From an uncultured Lachnospiraceae bacterium (GTDB lineage: Bacteria; Bacillota; Clostridia; Lachnospirales; Lachnospiraceae): 64,000 nt of DNA. Both the position numbers and the translations under genes were made by a program. The notes under the pieces are model-generated. The model was not told where the DNA came from and did no database searches. It saw only the letters and a list, made by a program, of their open reading frames with translations. Positions 50,981 through 59,233 of the stretch are shown here, piece by piece (the first letter of the stretch is position 1; each line of letters starts with the position of its first letter). The DNA lies in assembly GCA_910584685.1 (NCBI GenBank), contig CAJUAO010000012.1, positions 1-64,000 on the forward strand, in the 5' to 3' direction.

Positions 50981-51034
50981 GTAAACCTTCAAACTGAATA
51001 ATATTCCACATAAGTTTTTCGTTTGAAGGTTTAC
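50981..51034. repeat. Conserved inverted repeat, copy B
   Basis: GTAAACCTTCAAAC (50981-50994) and GTTTGAAGGTTTAC (51021-51034), a perfect 14-bp stem with a 26-base loop that contains ATATTCCACATAA, also found in copy A. Confidence 0.68.
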
Positions 51035-51065
51035 ACATCTCTTTAGTATATTTTAACCACTTTAA

Positions 51066-51764
51066 TTAATTTATTCTAAGCATAGCCCTTATGCTTACAA
51101 ACTTTTTATACGGTATGGGTATTTCATCACCATTTTCCATAACCGTACTGCAACGTTTTATTTCTTTAACCTTTACTCTGTTTACAATATAGCTCCTATG
51201 TATTTTTATAAATCTGTCTGACAGCTTTTCCTCCACATCTTTCATTGAGACCACTGTCTCTATTGTTTTGGCAGTGCAATGCCATATTGTATGGCCTCCC
51301 ATTGCTTCAACATACAGTATTTCTTCTTCCTCCAGATTATAAACAGCTACCTTTACTGATGTTATACTATATATTTTTGCAGGGGTATTGTTGTTTCCAA
51401 TTAAGCTTATATTCACGTAACATACTAGTCCTCCAACAAAATTAATTGTGTAGTCAAAATAATATTCTTTGGTGTTTTTGTCTATAGATTTGTAAATGCA
51501 GTATACTCCCGTTACCATTATATAATTTCCAAACTGCCTGTTTATCATATGGCTGATATATTTTATTCTTTTTATTTCTGATGGCTTTATCAATGCATTT
51601 ACGTTTATCAAAATCTTATCATTCAGTATTCCCTGACCGCAGTCATGATTATATTTCCATAAAATATTTTGCGTATACAGATTGCGTATTTTCTTATTTT
51701 GCCCCATGTGGATAATAAATAAATGTTCTGCAGCATTTATTATTTCCGGGTTAGTTCTTTCCAT
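51066..51764 (-). CDS. LytTR-family DNA-binding regulator, copy B
   Basis: 232 residues with the same two-part layout as the copy at 47336: an unrecognised soluble N-terminal half and a LytTR domain (ILYVEAMGGHTIWHC, DRFIKIHRSYIVNRVKV). The few substitutions are mainly conservative (for example GVYCIYKSIDK for GIYCIYKSINK), and the frame is intact, so both copies are probably functional. LytTR regulators act on bacteriocin, competence, virulence and toxin genes; the adjacent peptide/antisense locus is the obvious candidate target. Confidence 0.85.
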   Translation of the reverse strand: MERTNPEIINAAEHLFIIHMGQNKKIRNLYTQNILWKYNHDCGQGILNDKILINVNALIKPSEIKRIKYISHMINRQFGNYIMVTGVYCIYKSIDKNTKEYYFDYTINFVGGLVCYVNISLIGNNNTPAKIYSITSVKVAVYNLEEEEILYVEAMGGHTIWHCTAKTIETVVSMKDVEEKLSDRFIKIHRSYIVNRVKVKEIKRCSTVMENGDEIPIPYKKFVSIRAMLRIN

Positions 51765-52155
51765 AATTCCGCTTATAAATAATTTCTCCTTTCTTTAGTT
51801 CTTTTAGCTTTATTTGGGAATTATGGTTACTGTAACTAAATTATAAGATAATATCTACATATAAAGACGAAAGATTTATTAACCAAAATGAATAGCTTGC
51901 TTTTTTACTAAATTCTGCATATTTATCTATATTTTTACAAATAACAGCAAGCAATATATACTTAAAAGAAAACTAATTCAGTTTTTTGTAACTCATATAT
52001 TAATTATAGCATATTTTCATAAAAAATAAAGAGTATAATATAAAGCAAACTTAAGAAAGCAAACTTCAAACTCCAGTCTTCCCGGCTTCACCTTATACCC
52101 TTTATGCCCTGTTATTATTTATTTACTACTATTGTTTTTTTACTATTATTATTTA

Positions 52156-52582
52156 CTACTCTTCATCAAAATCTAAATCTCTTATGTAATAATAAAGATT
52201 ATACGAGCATACATAATCTGCATTTACTATCTCCCTTGCATATGAATCTGCTTCAATATTAAGTTTAAGATTTTCCGTATATATTTTAGCATTATAATTA
52301 TTTGGATTTTTCAAAACATATCCTTCGCTTATATCGTGAAATTTCTGTCTGATAAAAAGCTTTGCCCTCCTGCACTCCTCATACATGTACCCGTACCTCA
52401 TCAGCCACCGGTATATTTTCTCATTGCCATGCTTCAGGTAATCATATCTTGCCCTTGCAAAGCACATTGGTTCCCCCGAATATGTCTGAGGCAAGAAGCT
52501 GCTCCTCTGTCATAAATTTTACATGTATTAAATCCTTATCTTCTGTTTTACATCTTTCTTCTACATAAATATGTTCAATCAT
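52156..52582 (-). pseudogene. Small gene of unknown family, probably split by a frameshift
   Basis: ATG at 52582 with GAAGGGA upstream opens MIEHIYVEERCKTEDKDLIH and continues to FMTEEQLLASDIFGG, ending at 52442. A second frame entered around 52494 reads LPQTYSGEPMCFARARYDYL and runs to 52156 (ending DLDFDEE). The two overlap by about 50 bases and neither half looks complete. One base change near 52490 would join them into a protein of about 140 residues. It could instead be two coupled genes. Confidence 0.45.
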
Positions 52583-52762
52583 TTTTATCCCTTCTTTCTT
52601 CTGTATTTTTAATATAACAGGCTGGTACATACTGCTAAAAATATTGACGGCGCATATGGGTAATTCTTCTTTTTTTCTTTATCCGTAATACGCTTAAAAA
52701 GCACGAATAAAAGAAAAATAACCATTGATGTAATATTATATAGGAAATACCTTATACACAGG

Positions 52763-53911
52763 CTATTGTCCTTTAATTTTAAATCTGTAATTTAACAGCT
52801 CCCAATTTGGTCTGAACCACTGCATTATGGTCCAATAGCCTGCGCCTCTTAAATTAAATTCCTCCAAAAGATTAAATTTGGCATTAATGCTTCTTATATC
52901 CTCAAACCATACCTCATGCTCCGTTCCGTTTACATTATATCTAAAATACGGCGACTGCGCCGTCTCGTCAAACATAATAACGGCATTATTGTTTATGGCT
53001 ATTTGAACGGCCTCTATGTTTCCTATGGTTGTAGCTTTTGTTTGTCCTCTCGTGTATGGCAGCGGCCAATCATAGCCGTAATTCGGTATTCCCATATCAA
53101 TTTTCCTGTTATCTATTTCAGTAACTGCGTACTCTATTACTCTTCTTACCATGTTTAATGGGGCGACTGCCATTGGTGGGCCGTACGTATACCCCCACTC
53201 ATACGTCATAAGCAGCACTGAATTTGCCGCCTCCCCTAATGCTTTATAGTCCTTCCCTTCATACAAAAGCCCCTGCTGGGTGGCTGAGGTTTTTGGCGCC
53301 AGCGCTACCGACGCCGTATATCCGTTGTCATTCATCGTCTCCGTAACATTCCTTACAAAATCAGTAAAATAATCTCTGTCCTCCGCAAGAATAAATTCAA
53401 AATCAATATCAACTCCCACATACCCCTTTTCACGCATTACCTCAAGAAGATTGCCTATAAGCCTTGATGAATATTCCGGATTTCTTACCACACTGTGAAT
53501 AAGCTGATTGTTAAAATTTCCGTCAGGGCCAAAGGGAGTAAGCGTAAGTATTGGTCTTGTTCCAAATTCACCGCTTAAGCTTAACATCCAGTCATCACTG
53601 ACTAAGGGATATATCAACTCTCCCTCAAATGTGAAGCCGTAAGAAAAAACAGACAAATCCGTAAGATACAGTAATGTCTGTCTGAGTATCCAGTTTCTTA
53701 TAAACGGATATGCGTAACCGTTTACCGATATTTCTCTTTTATCTGATTCGACGTTTGCCTCCTCCTCTGTCAATATAAGAAGCGCCTGCCCAACTGCCAG
53801 CCTGTAGGGATATTCAAGCTGATTTACGGCTATAAGTCTTTCCGCCATAATGCCGTATCCGGCTGCTATACTGTCTACCGTATCTCCCTTTTCTACTACA
53901 TAAATGTCCAT
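52763..53911 (-). CDS. LysM-GH18 peptidoglycan hydrolase (YaaH/SleL-type spore cortex enzyme)
   Basis: 382 residues: one N-terminal LysM (YVVEKGDTVDSIAAGYGI to about residue 47), then a GH18 barrel. The catalytic DxDxE motif is VDIDFEF (Asp168, Asp170, Glu172). WTIMQWFRPNWELLNYRF forms the C-terminus. Members of this group (YaaH, SleL) cut N-acetylglucosamine links in spore cortex during germination and lack a classical signal peptide, as here. YaaH usually has two LysM repeats. A decayed duplicate lies at 41775-42003. Confidence 0.9.
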   Translation of the reverse strand: MDIYVVEKGDTVDSIAAGYGIMAERLIAVNQLEYPYRLAVGQALLILTEEEANVESDKREISVNGYAYPFIRNWILRQTLLYLTDLSVFSYGFTFEGELIYPLVSDDWMLSLSGEFGTRPILTLTPFGPDGNFNNQLIHSVVRNPEYSSRLIGNLLEVMREKGYVGVDIDFEFILAEDRDYFTDFVRNVTETMNDNGYTASVALAPKTSATQQGLLYEGKDYKALGEAANSVLLMTYEWGYTYGPPMAVAPLNMVRRVIEYAVTEIDNRKIDMGIPNYGYDWPLPYTRGQTKATTIGNIEAVQIAINNNAVIMFDETAQSPYFRYNVNGTEHEVWFEDIRSINAKFNLLEEFNLRGAGYWTIMQWFRPNWELLNYRFKIKGQ

Positions 53912-53968
53912 ATTCCACCTGCATATTTGTTCATAGTAATATATGGCATACGGGCGGCTTTTATTCTA

Positions 53969-54046
53969 GCTTTGCCGGGACTATTATACCTTATTTTTGT
54001 GCTGTCTTTTGCACATAATAGGCTCGGCTTTGCCGGGACTATTATA
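53969..54046. repeat. 20-bp direct repeat in a divergent promoter region
   Basis: GCTTTGCCGGGACTATTATA at 53969-53988 and again at 54027-54046, with similar bases continuing on the right. On the minus strand each repeat carries TATAAT, so both could contain a -10 box for the GH18 gene, or the repeats may be a regulator-binding site. Confidence 0.6.
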
Positions 54047-54119
54047 TCTTATTCTTACGCCGCACCTTTTACCCTACCCGTCATAAAATATATTAAGGAA
54101 CAAAGGAAGGAGCTTATTT

Positions 54120-55031
54120 ATGTACGTTATTCCAATTATATTTTTAATACTTGCGCTTATTTTTATAATTATCTTTCACTTTAAAAAGAGAGGTATTATA
54201 AAGAAAATCAAATGTATGTCCTTTGAGGAAAAATGCTGTATCCTGAATGACATTTCATATCCCTTCGGGTATTGCTATATTCCTGAGCAGGATATATTTT
54301 CTTCTACCGTCGATGCATGGCAGAAAAATTTTGGATATACACACGCATATGACGTAGGCGCAGCTTATTTTAATATGGTGTTTGATTATCAGACTGTTTA
54401 TTTTGATTATAACAAAAAAACATGGCTGATAGAGCTTTGGAAGGGTCAGTACGGAATCAATACCGGCTGTGAGGTTGGAATTTATCATGCCGATAATATT
54501 ATACCTCCTAAGGACTACAACAAAACCTTATTTGACGCCGCATCTGACGAGGAGATGCTTCCTCTTTCAGTAACCTTAACAAAAAAAGACAGATGTCTTG
54601 GCTCTCTCAAAAAGCCTCACTGGTGGCTTACCATATTTGATATGGGCATGTTTTCAAAACCAAAGCAGCTGTCTATGGAAGTATCTGTCACATTTCCTGA
54701 CTGTCACATGCTAAACGCATTTAAAAATTCGCTTTTTGAATGTATGCCGGATACTGTTGTAACCGTACACGGGCACACTATTCACTTTACCTTTACAAAA
54801 TGCTGCAACAGGTATTCTTTGTGGAAACGGATTGTAAGAGCATGGGCCCTTATATGGTGCAGAATATTCTGCCTGATTTTCTGTTTTGTAACAAGACCGT
54901 TTAAAAGAAGCGGCGACAAAATTTTGTACCTGTACTACTATTTGCCGTTTATATTCAGAAAAACCCTCCGGCTTCACAGAATACCAAAACAAAAAAAATG
55001 CAGAAAAAATTGTAAAAGGAAATTTCGCTAA
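54120..55031 (+). CDS. DUF4474-containing membrane protein
   Basis: 303 residues: an N-terminal membrane helix (IPIIFLILALIFIIIF), then the DUF4474 core (GYCYIPEQDIFSSTVDAWQK, FDYNKKTWLIELWKGQYGIN, TGCEVGIYHAD), and near the C-terminus a second hydrophobic stretch (ALIWCRIFCLIFCFV) and a strongly basic tail. Function unknown. It probably forms an operon with the metallophosphoesterase (48-base gap). The ribosome binding site is AAGGAG. Confidence 0.85.
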   Translation: MYVIPIIFLILALIFIIIFHFKKRGIIKKIKCMSFEEKCCILNDISYPFGYCYIPEQDIFSSTVDAWQKNFGYTHAYDVGAAYFNMVFDYQTVYFDYNKKTWLIELWKGQYGINTGCEVGIYHADNIIPPKDYNKTLFDAASDEEMLPLSVTLTKKDRCLGSLKKPHWWLTIFDMGMFSKPKQLSMEVSVTFPDCHMLNAFKNSLFECMPDTVVTVHGHTIHFTFTKCCNRYSLWKRIVRAWALIWCRIFCLIFCFVTRPFKRSGDKILYLYYYLPFIFRKTLRLHRIPKQKKCRKNCKRKFR

Positions 55032-55078
55032 GAGTTTAGGTTAAAAGGATTTCCCATAGGGTTAATAAGGAGGTTTTC

Positions 55079-55990
55079 ATGGGATATTATCATAGAATAA
55101 GCAACGCTTTTCAATCTGCGCCTGTGCTTACACTGTGCAAAAGCTCAAGATATGTAATGATAAGCGACTGCCACCGGGGCATTGGCACATGGGGAGACAA
55201 TTTTCTTAAAAACCAAAACCTATATTTTGCCGCTCTTAAGTATTATTACAAAAACGGTTTTACCTATATAGAGCTTGGAGACGGTGACGAGCTGTGGGAA
55301 AACAGAAAAATGGAACAGATAATTGAAATCCACGAAAATATATTTTGGCTGTTATCCCTGTTTTTGCGGGAAAAGCGGCTTTATATGATATATGGAAACC
55401 ATGATATGGTTAAAAAAAATCAAACCTATGTTAAAAATCATGGCTCCTCTTATTACTGTACCTCCACAAAATGCAGGGAGGAGCTTTTTAAAAGCTCACC
55501 CTTCTATGAGGGAATAATCCTTAAGGGCTTAAGCTGCGGCGGCTCCCCCGACAGCCGGCTTCCAACTCTTTATCTTACACATGGTCATCAGGCAAGCTTA
55601 TTAAATTCCACCTTATGGAAGCTGTCCAGATTTCTGGTAAGATATATATGGGCGCCCCTTGAGCGTTTTGGAGTTTTAGACCCAACCAGCGCGGCAAAAA
55701 ACAATACTGCAAAAAATAAAACAGAAAAAAGGCTGTCCTACTGGGCGGAGAGCAATCACCGGATTCTTATGACCGGACACACTCACCGCCCTATGATGGG
55801 CAGCGCCGATTCTCCTTATTTCAATACAGGAAGCTGCGTTCATCCGCGGTGTATAACATGTATCGAAATAATCGGAGAAAATATTTTTCTTGTAAAATGG
55901 ACATTGTCTACTAAAAGCGACTATACCCTTTATGTGTCAAGAGAGGTTTTGGAGCAGGGCAGTCTTTCGGAATTTACGGACTTTGTATAA
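55079..55990 (+). CDS. Metallophosphoesterase
   Basis: 303 residues with the calcineurin-like metal motifs in order: ISDCHRG (Asp30, His32), ELGDGDE, YGNHD, LTHGHQ and TGHTHRP. GDxDE replaces the more usual GDxxD. Substrate unknown; related enzymes act on phospholipid precursors or nucleotides. Its last 61 bases overlap the end of the convergent dus gene. The ribosome binding site is AAGGAGG. Confidence 0.9.
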   Translation: MGYYHRISNAFQSAPVLTLCKSSRYVMISDCHRGIGTWGDNFLKNQNLYFAALKYYYKNGFTYIELGDGDELWENRKMEQIIEIHENIFWLLSLFLREKRLYMIYGNHDMVKKNQTYVKNHGSSYYCTSTKCREELFKSSPFYEGIILKGLSCGGSPDSRLPTLYLTHGHQASLLNSTLWKLSRFLVRYIWAPLERFGVLDPTSAAKNNTAKNKTEKRLSYWAESNHRILMTGHTHRPMMGSADSPYFNTGSCVHPRCITCIEIIGENIFLVKWTLSTKSDYTLYVSREVLEQGSLSEFTDFV

Positions 55991-57096
55991 CCTGTATTTA
56001 TTATTTCTTCTGCCAGCATTTTGTATTCCTTAAGGCTCACTGCCTTTCTAAGCTTTTTCAGGAGCTTTCCGCTGCCGGGAAACATATCTCCCATATATGC
56101 CCAAAGCTCCTTCATTTTAAACAGCACAGGTCTTTCTCCTGACATTTCCTTTTTATACTCCTCAAGTAGTCTTCCATGAAACTCTTTTATTGTGTCAATA
56201 TCCTGTGTTTCCGTAGATACGTTATCATTTATATAACTGTTTCCGTAAGCTCCCTCCCCCTCATTTTTATTCTTCCCATTTTCTATATACCCAGAAATTT
56301 TATGTATAAGCATGGGATTTTTTAAAAATCCTCTCCCTATCATTACTGCGTCTGTAAAGCTTTTATCTCCTCCCTCACAGTCGCATGGTTTTTTATTTTC
56401 ATTCTTCCCTAAGCTGTCATAATTCTCCCCATTGCCATACTTTTCTATTATTTGACTGTATTCCTCCGCTGACGTAATGTCTCCGTTATAGCACAGCCTG
56501 TTTTTACTATGACTTACCGCATATTGAAACATCTCCATATCAGGCTTATTTTTATAGAAATCTGTCTGTATACGGGGATGGATAATAAGCTCCTCCATAG
56601 GATATTTATTGTATATATCCAATATCTCAAAAAATTCCTCCGGACTGTTTTTTCCTATACGCGTCTTAACGGAAACCTTTATATCTGCCTTTTCATATAT
56701 CTTGTATAAAAACTCGTCTAATGCGTCAGTATATGCCAAAAGACCTGCTCCCTTTTTCTTTGCAACCACCGTTCCCGAAGGACAGCCTAAATTAATATTT
56801 ACCTCTGTATATCCCAAGGCCTTTATATCCTCTATTCCAAGAAGGATATCCTCCCCGCGGCATCCGAGAAGCTGTGGAATAAGCCTTATTCCCCTGTTGT
56901 TTTCCGGAAGAATATCCCTAAGCTCCTTCCTTGATAAGCGCTGGTTTACACCGGGAGATATAAAGGGGGAAAAAAATTTACTTATAAGCTCCTTTCCCCT
57001 GTCCCTGCATATAATGTCACTGTAGGCATTTCTGTATATATAGCCTGTAATTCCCTCAAGGGGCGCAAAATATATATTCAATTCATGTTCCTCCAA
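55930..57096 (-). CDS. tRNA-dihydrouridine synthase
   Basis: 388 residues, an FMN barrel that reduces uridine in tRNA. IYFAPLEGITGYIYRNAY is the flavin-binding start, NINLGCPSGTVVAKKKGAGL holds the catalytic Cys, then KTRIG and MIGRGFLKNP. A low-complexity insert (about residues 228-245, NGENYDSLGKNENKKPCD) and another at about 272-300 lie between conserved blocks. The coding end overlaps the metallophosphoesterase gene tail to tail by 61 bases. Confidence 0.92.
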   Translation of the reverse strand: MEEHELNIYFAPLEGITGYIYRNAYSDIICRDRGKELISKFFSPFISPGVNQRLSRKELRDILPENNRGIRLIPQLLGCRGEDILLGIEDIKALGYTEVNINLGCPSGTVVAKKKGAGLLAYTDALDEFLYKIYEKADIKVSVKTRIGKNSPEEFFEILDIYNKYPMEELIIHPRIQTDFYKNKPDMEMFQYAVSHSKNRLCYNGDITSAEEYSQIIEKYGNGENYDSLGKNENKKPCDCEGGDKSFTDAVMIGRGFLKNPMLIHKISGYIENGKNKNEGEGAYGNSYINDNVSTETQDIDTIKEFHGRLLEEYKKEMSGERPVLFKMKELWAYMGDMFPGSGKLLKKLRKAVSLKEYKMLAEEIINTGYTKSVNSERLPCSKTSLDT

Positions 57097-57098
57097 AA

Positions 57099-59120
57099 TT
57101 ATTCCGCCCTTACCGTTTCTATATCAGGCATACCCGGCAGGTCATAGCCTGTGCCTAAGAAAAAGCTTGTATAAGCTCCCTGATTATATGCGACGTTTTG
57201 CGCCGCTACCTGACACCGGTACTGTGTGTCATGCATAAGTGTAAATATACGATAATCTGTCTCATAGGTAGTTGTAAACACTCTGAGAGAGCTGCCGTCG
57301 GTGGTTGGAAATATCATTTCCTCTCTCCAGTCTCCAAGAATATCTGCCGTAAGTGAGGTGTTTGCCTTTGTCCCATTGTTATAGCTTACTCCCGGCGCAT
57401 TAAACAGCCTTTCTTCCTTATATTTATCTATCATATTTCTGTCAAGAATTTCCTGCTCCAAATCTCCGTCCCAATAAATTGCATAATTCTGTGACCACTT
57501 TGTGATAGACGACCAGCTTGTAAGTATATTGCCATGGGCGTCATATACATTGTCGTTTGCTGATGACACAAATTCCGAGCCGTTGTTTCCCGGTATAAAA
57601 TTTCCTGCCACTGCTCTGCCTGTGTCCCCTGACGCAATAATTCTTAATATACATTCCCCTGTAGAGCCGTCCCACAGCATGGCTCCTCCGGAAGCCTCAA
57701 GACAGCCCCACACCTCAAGACCCTCTCTCTCTGGCAGAAAATCACCTACGTGTATGGCATCACCATGTCCCATTCCCGTGGAAACTAAGCCTGTGCCATC
57801 CTCATTTATAATACATTGTCCGTATACTATCTCGTCATAGCCGTCCCAGTCCACGTCTGCCACCGCAAGATTGTGATTGCCCTGTCCCGCATATTTATCA
57901 TTTCCCTTTTCATTGCTGTCAAAGGTCCATCTGTGTACAAGCTTTTTATCTGATACATCATAGGCTGCAAGCACGGCTCTTGTATAATAGCCTCTGCACA
58001 TAATAACACTTGGCTTTTTTCCGTCAAGATAAGCAACTGCCGCCAAAAATCTGTCTACCCTGTTGCCGTAGTCGTCGCCCCAGTCTCTTACGTTTCCCCT
58101 TGCAGGCTCGTAATCTATGGTATCAAGGGCCTCTCCCGTAAGTCCGTCAAAAAGCGTCAGATATTCCGGCCCCTCCAGTATACGTCCTGCCGCCGAACGG
58201 TAATCCGCCGCGCCGTCGCCTATGACGCTGCCCTTTCCGTCTACGGTACCGTCTGCCGTCTTGCATACAAGCTCTGCCCTGCCGTCTCCGTCAAAGTCAT
58301 ACACCATAAATTGTGTATAATGGGCCCCGGCCCGTATATTTACTCCCAAATCTATTCTCCATAAAAATGTGCCGTCCATTTTATAGGCGTCAATATAAAC
58401 GTTTCCCGTATAGCCGTCCTTTGAATTATCCTGCGCGTTTGACGGCTCCCATTTCAATATAATTTCATATTGTCCGTCTCCGTCTAAATCGCCTACGCTT
58501 GCATCGTTTGGCGTATATGTACATGTGCTTTTATCCGGCATTGTAAGCGACGCAGGCTTTGAGAGCGGTATGTCAAAATAATTTTGTTCAAGAGGACTTA
58601 CCTCCTTAGAAATATCTGCCCCTGACTGCGTTATATTTCCTTTATCATCAGTAAGAACTGCCTCCACATAGTACTTACTTCCCTGTATACCTTCCTTATC
58701 CACATAATTTGTCTTATCCGCAACAGGCTTATCTGTTATAAGCTTTCCGTCCCTGTATACGTTAAAGGCTGTATTTTCATCGTCTGTGCCAAGAAATCTC
58801 CAGCTTAGGAATACTCCCTCCTCTGTGCTTACTGCTACAAGCCCCCTGTCAAGATATTCTGCCTGCCTTGTATATGTAACCTTTTCCAGATTTCCTGATT
58901 TTACGGTCACATCCTTTTCATATTTCTTATTAAATATATCCTCTAAGGTTTCTTCCTTTTTACCCTCCGTGACAGGCTCCTTATTCCCCTCCTCTGTGAC
59001 CTTCTGTCCATCCTTGTCACCTTCGCCTTCATCTGCGCCGTTTATACGGTTAAATACTACTATTCCTATAAAAATAACCGCCAAAACCAAAAACATTATC
59101 AGCTCTCTGTGCTTTTTCAC
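57099..59120 (-). CDS. Rhamnogalacturonan lyase, polysaccharide lyase family 11
   Basis: 673 residues: an N-terminal membrane anchor (IMFLVLAVIFIGIVVF), an acidic linker, a fibronectin-like module (about 80-170), then an eight-bladed propeller with calcium-binding blade motifs GDLDGDGQYEIILKW, YDFDGDGRAELVCKT and ADVDWDGYDEIV. Blocks GQGNHNLAVADVD, DILGDWREEMIFP and HDTQYRCQVAAQNVAYNQGA are the PL11 signature. It cuts the rhamnogalacturonan I backbone outside the cell. Together with GH51 and GH43 it suggests pectin use. It ends two bases before the dus start. Confidence 0.93.
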   Translation of the reverse strand: MKKHRELIMFLVLAVIFIGIVVFNRINGADEGEGDKDGQKVTEEGNKEPVTEGKKEETLEDIFNKKYEKDVTVKSGNLEKVTYTRQAEYLDRGLVAVSTEEGVFLSWRFLGTDDENTAFNVYRDGKLITDKPVADKTNYVDKEGIQGSKYYVEAVLTDDKGNITQSGADISKEVSPLEQNYFDIPLSKPASLTMPDKSTCTYTPNDASVGDLDGDGQYEIILKWEPSNAQDNSKDGYTGNVYIDAYKMDGTFLWRIDLGVNIRAGAHYTQFMVYDFDGDGRAELVCKTADGTVDGKGSVIGDGAADYRSAAGRILEGPEYLTLFDGLTGEALDTIDYEPARGNVRDWGDDYGNRVDRFLAAVAYLDGKKPSVIMCRGYYTRAVLAAYDVSDKKLVHRWTFDSNEKGNDKYAGQGNHNLAVADVDWDGYDEIVYGQCIINEDGTGLVSTGMGHGDAIHVGDFLPEREGLEVWGCLEASGGAMLWDGSTGECILRIIASGDTGRAVAGNFIPGNNGSEFVSSANDNVYDAHGNILTSWSSITKWSQNYAIYWDGDLEQEILDRNMIDKYKEERLFNAPGVSYNNGTKANTSLTADILGDWREEMIFPTTDGSSLRVFTTTYETDYRIFTLMHDTQYRCQVAAQNVAYNQGAYTSFFLGTGYDLPGMPDIETVRAE

Positions 59121-59184
59121 TCCATCTTCCTCCTTTTAACCTGAATAAAATTTCCAAAGCGACAACATATCGTCAAACCACCGA

Positions 59185-59231
59185 AAATTCGGCAGCGCCG
59201 AATTTGTAATTGTCGGCTTTAGACGACAATT
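59185..59231 (-). terminator. Two consecutive hairpins ending the ABC exporter operon
   Basis: AATTGTCG / CGACAATT (59208-59215 and 59224-59231) directly after the stop codon, then AAATTCGGC / GCCGAATTT (59185-59193 and 59197-59205) with TTTTC following on the minus strand. Confidence 0.7.
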
Positions 59232-59233
59232 TT

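Larger units (their letters stand above)
50503..52041. repeat. LytTR/peptide/antisense module, copy B (about 1.54 kb)
   Basis: Direct repeat of 46765-48311. The LytTR gene and its upstream region to about 52040 are almost identical to copy A; the peptide gene and antisense region differ more, with changes that preserve pairing. 50340-50502 is AT-rich with nothing recognised. 52042-52155 is also empty. Confidence 0.85.
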
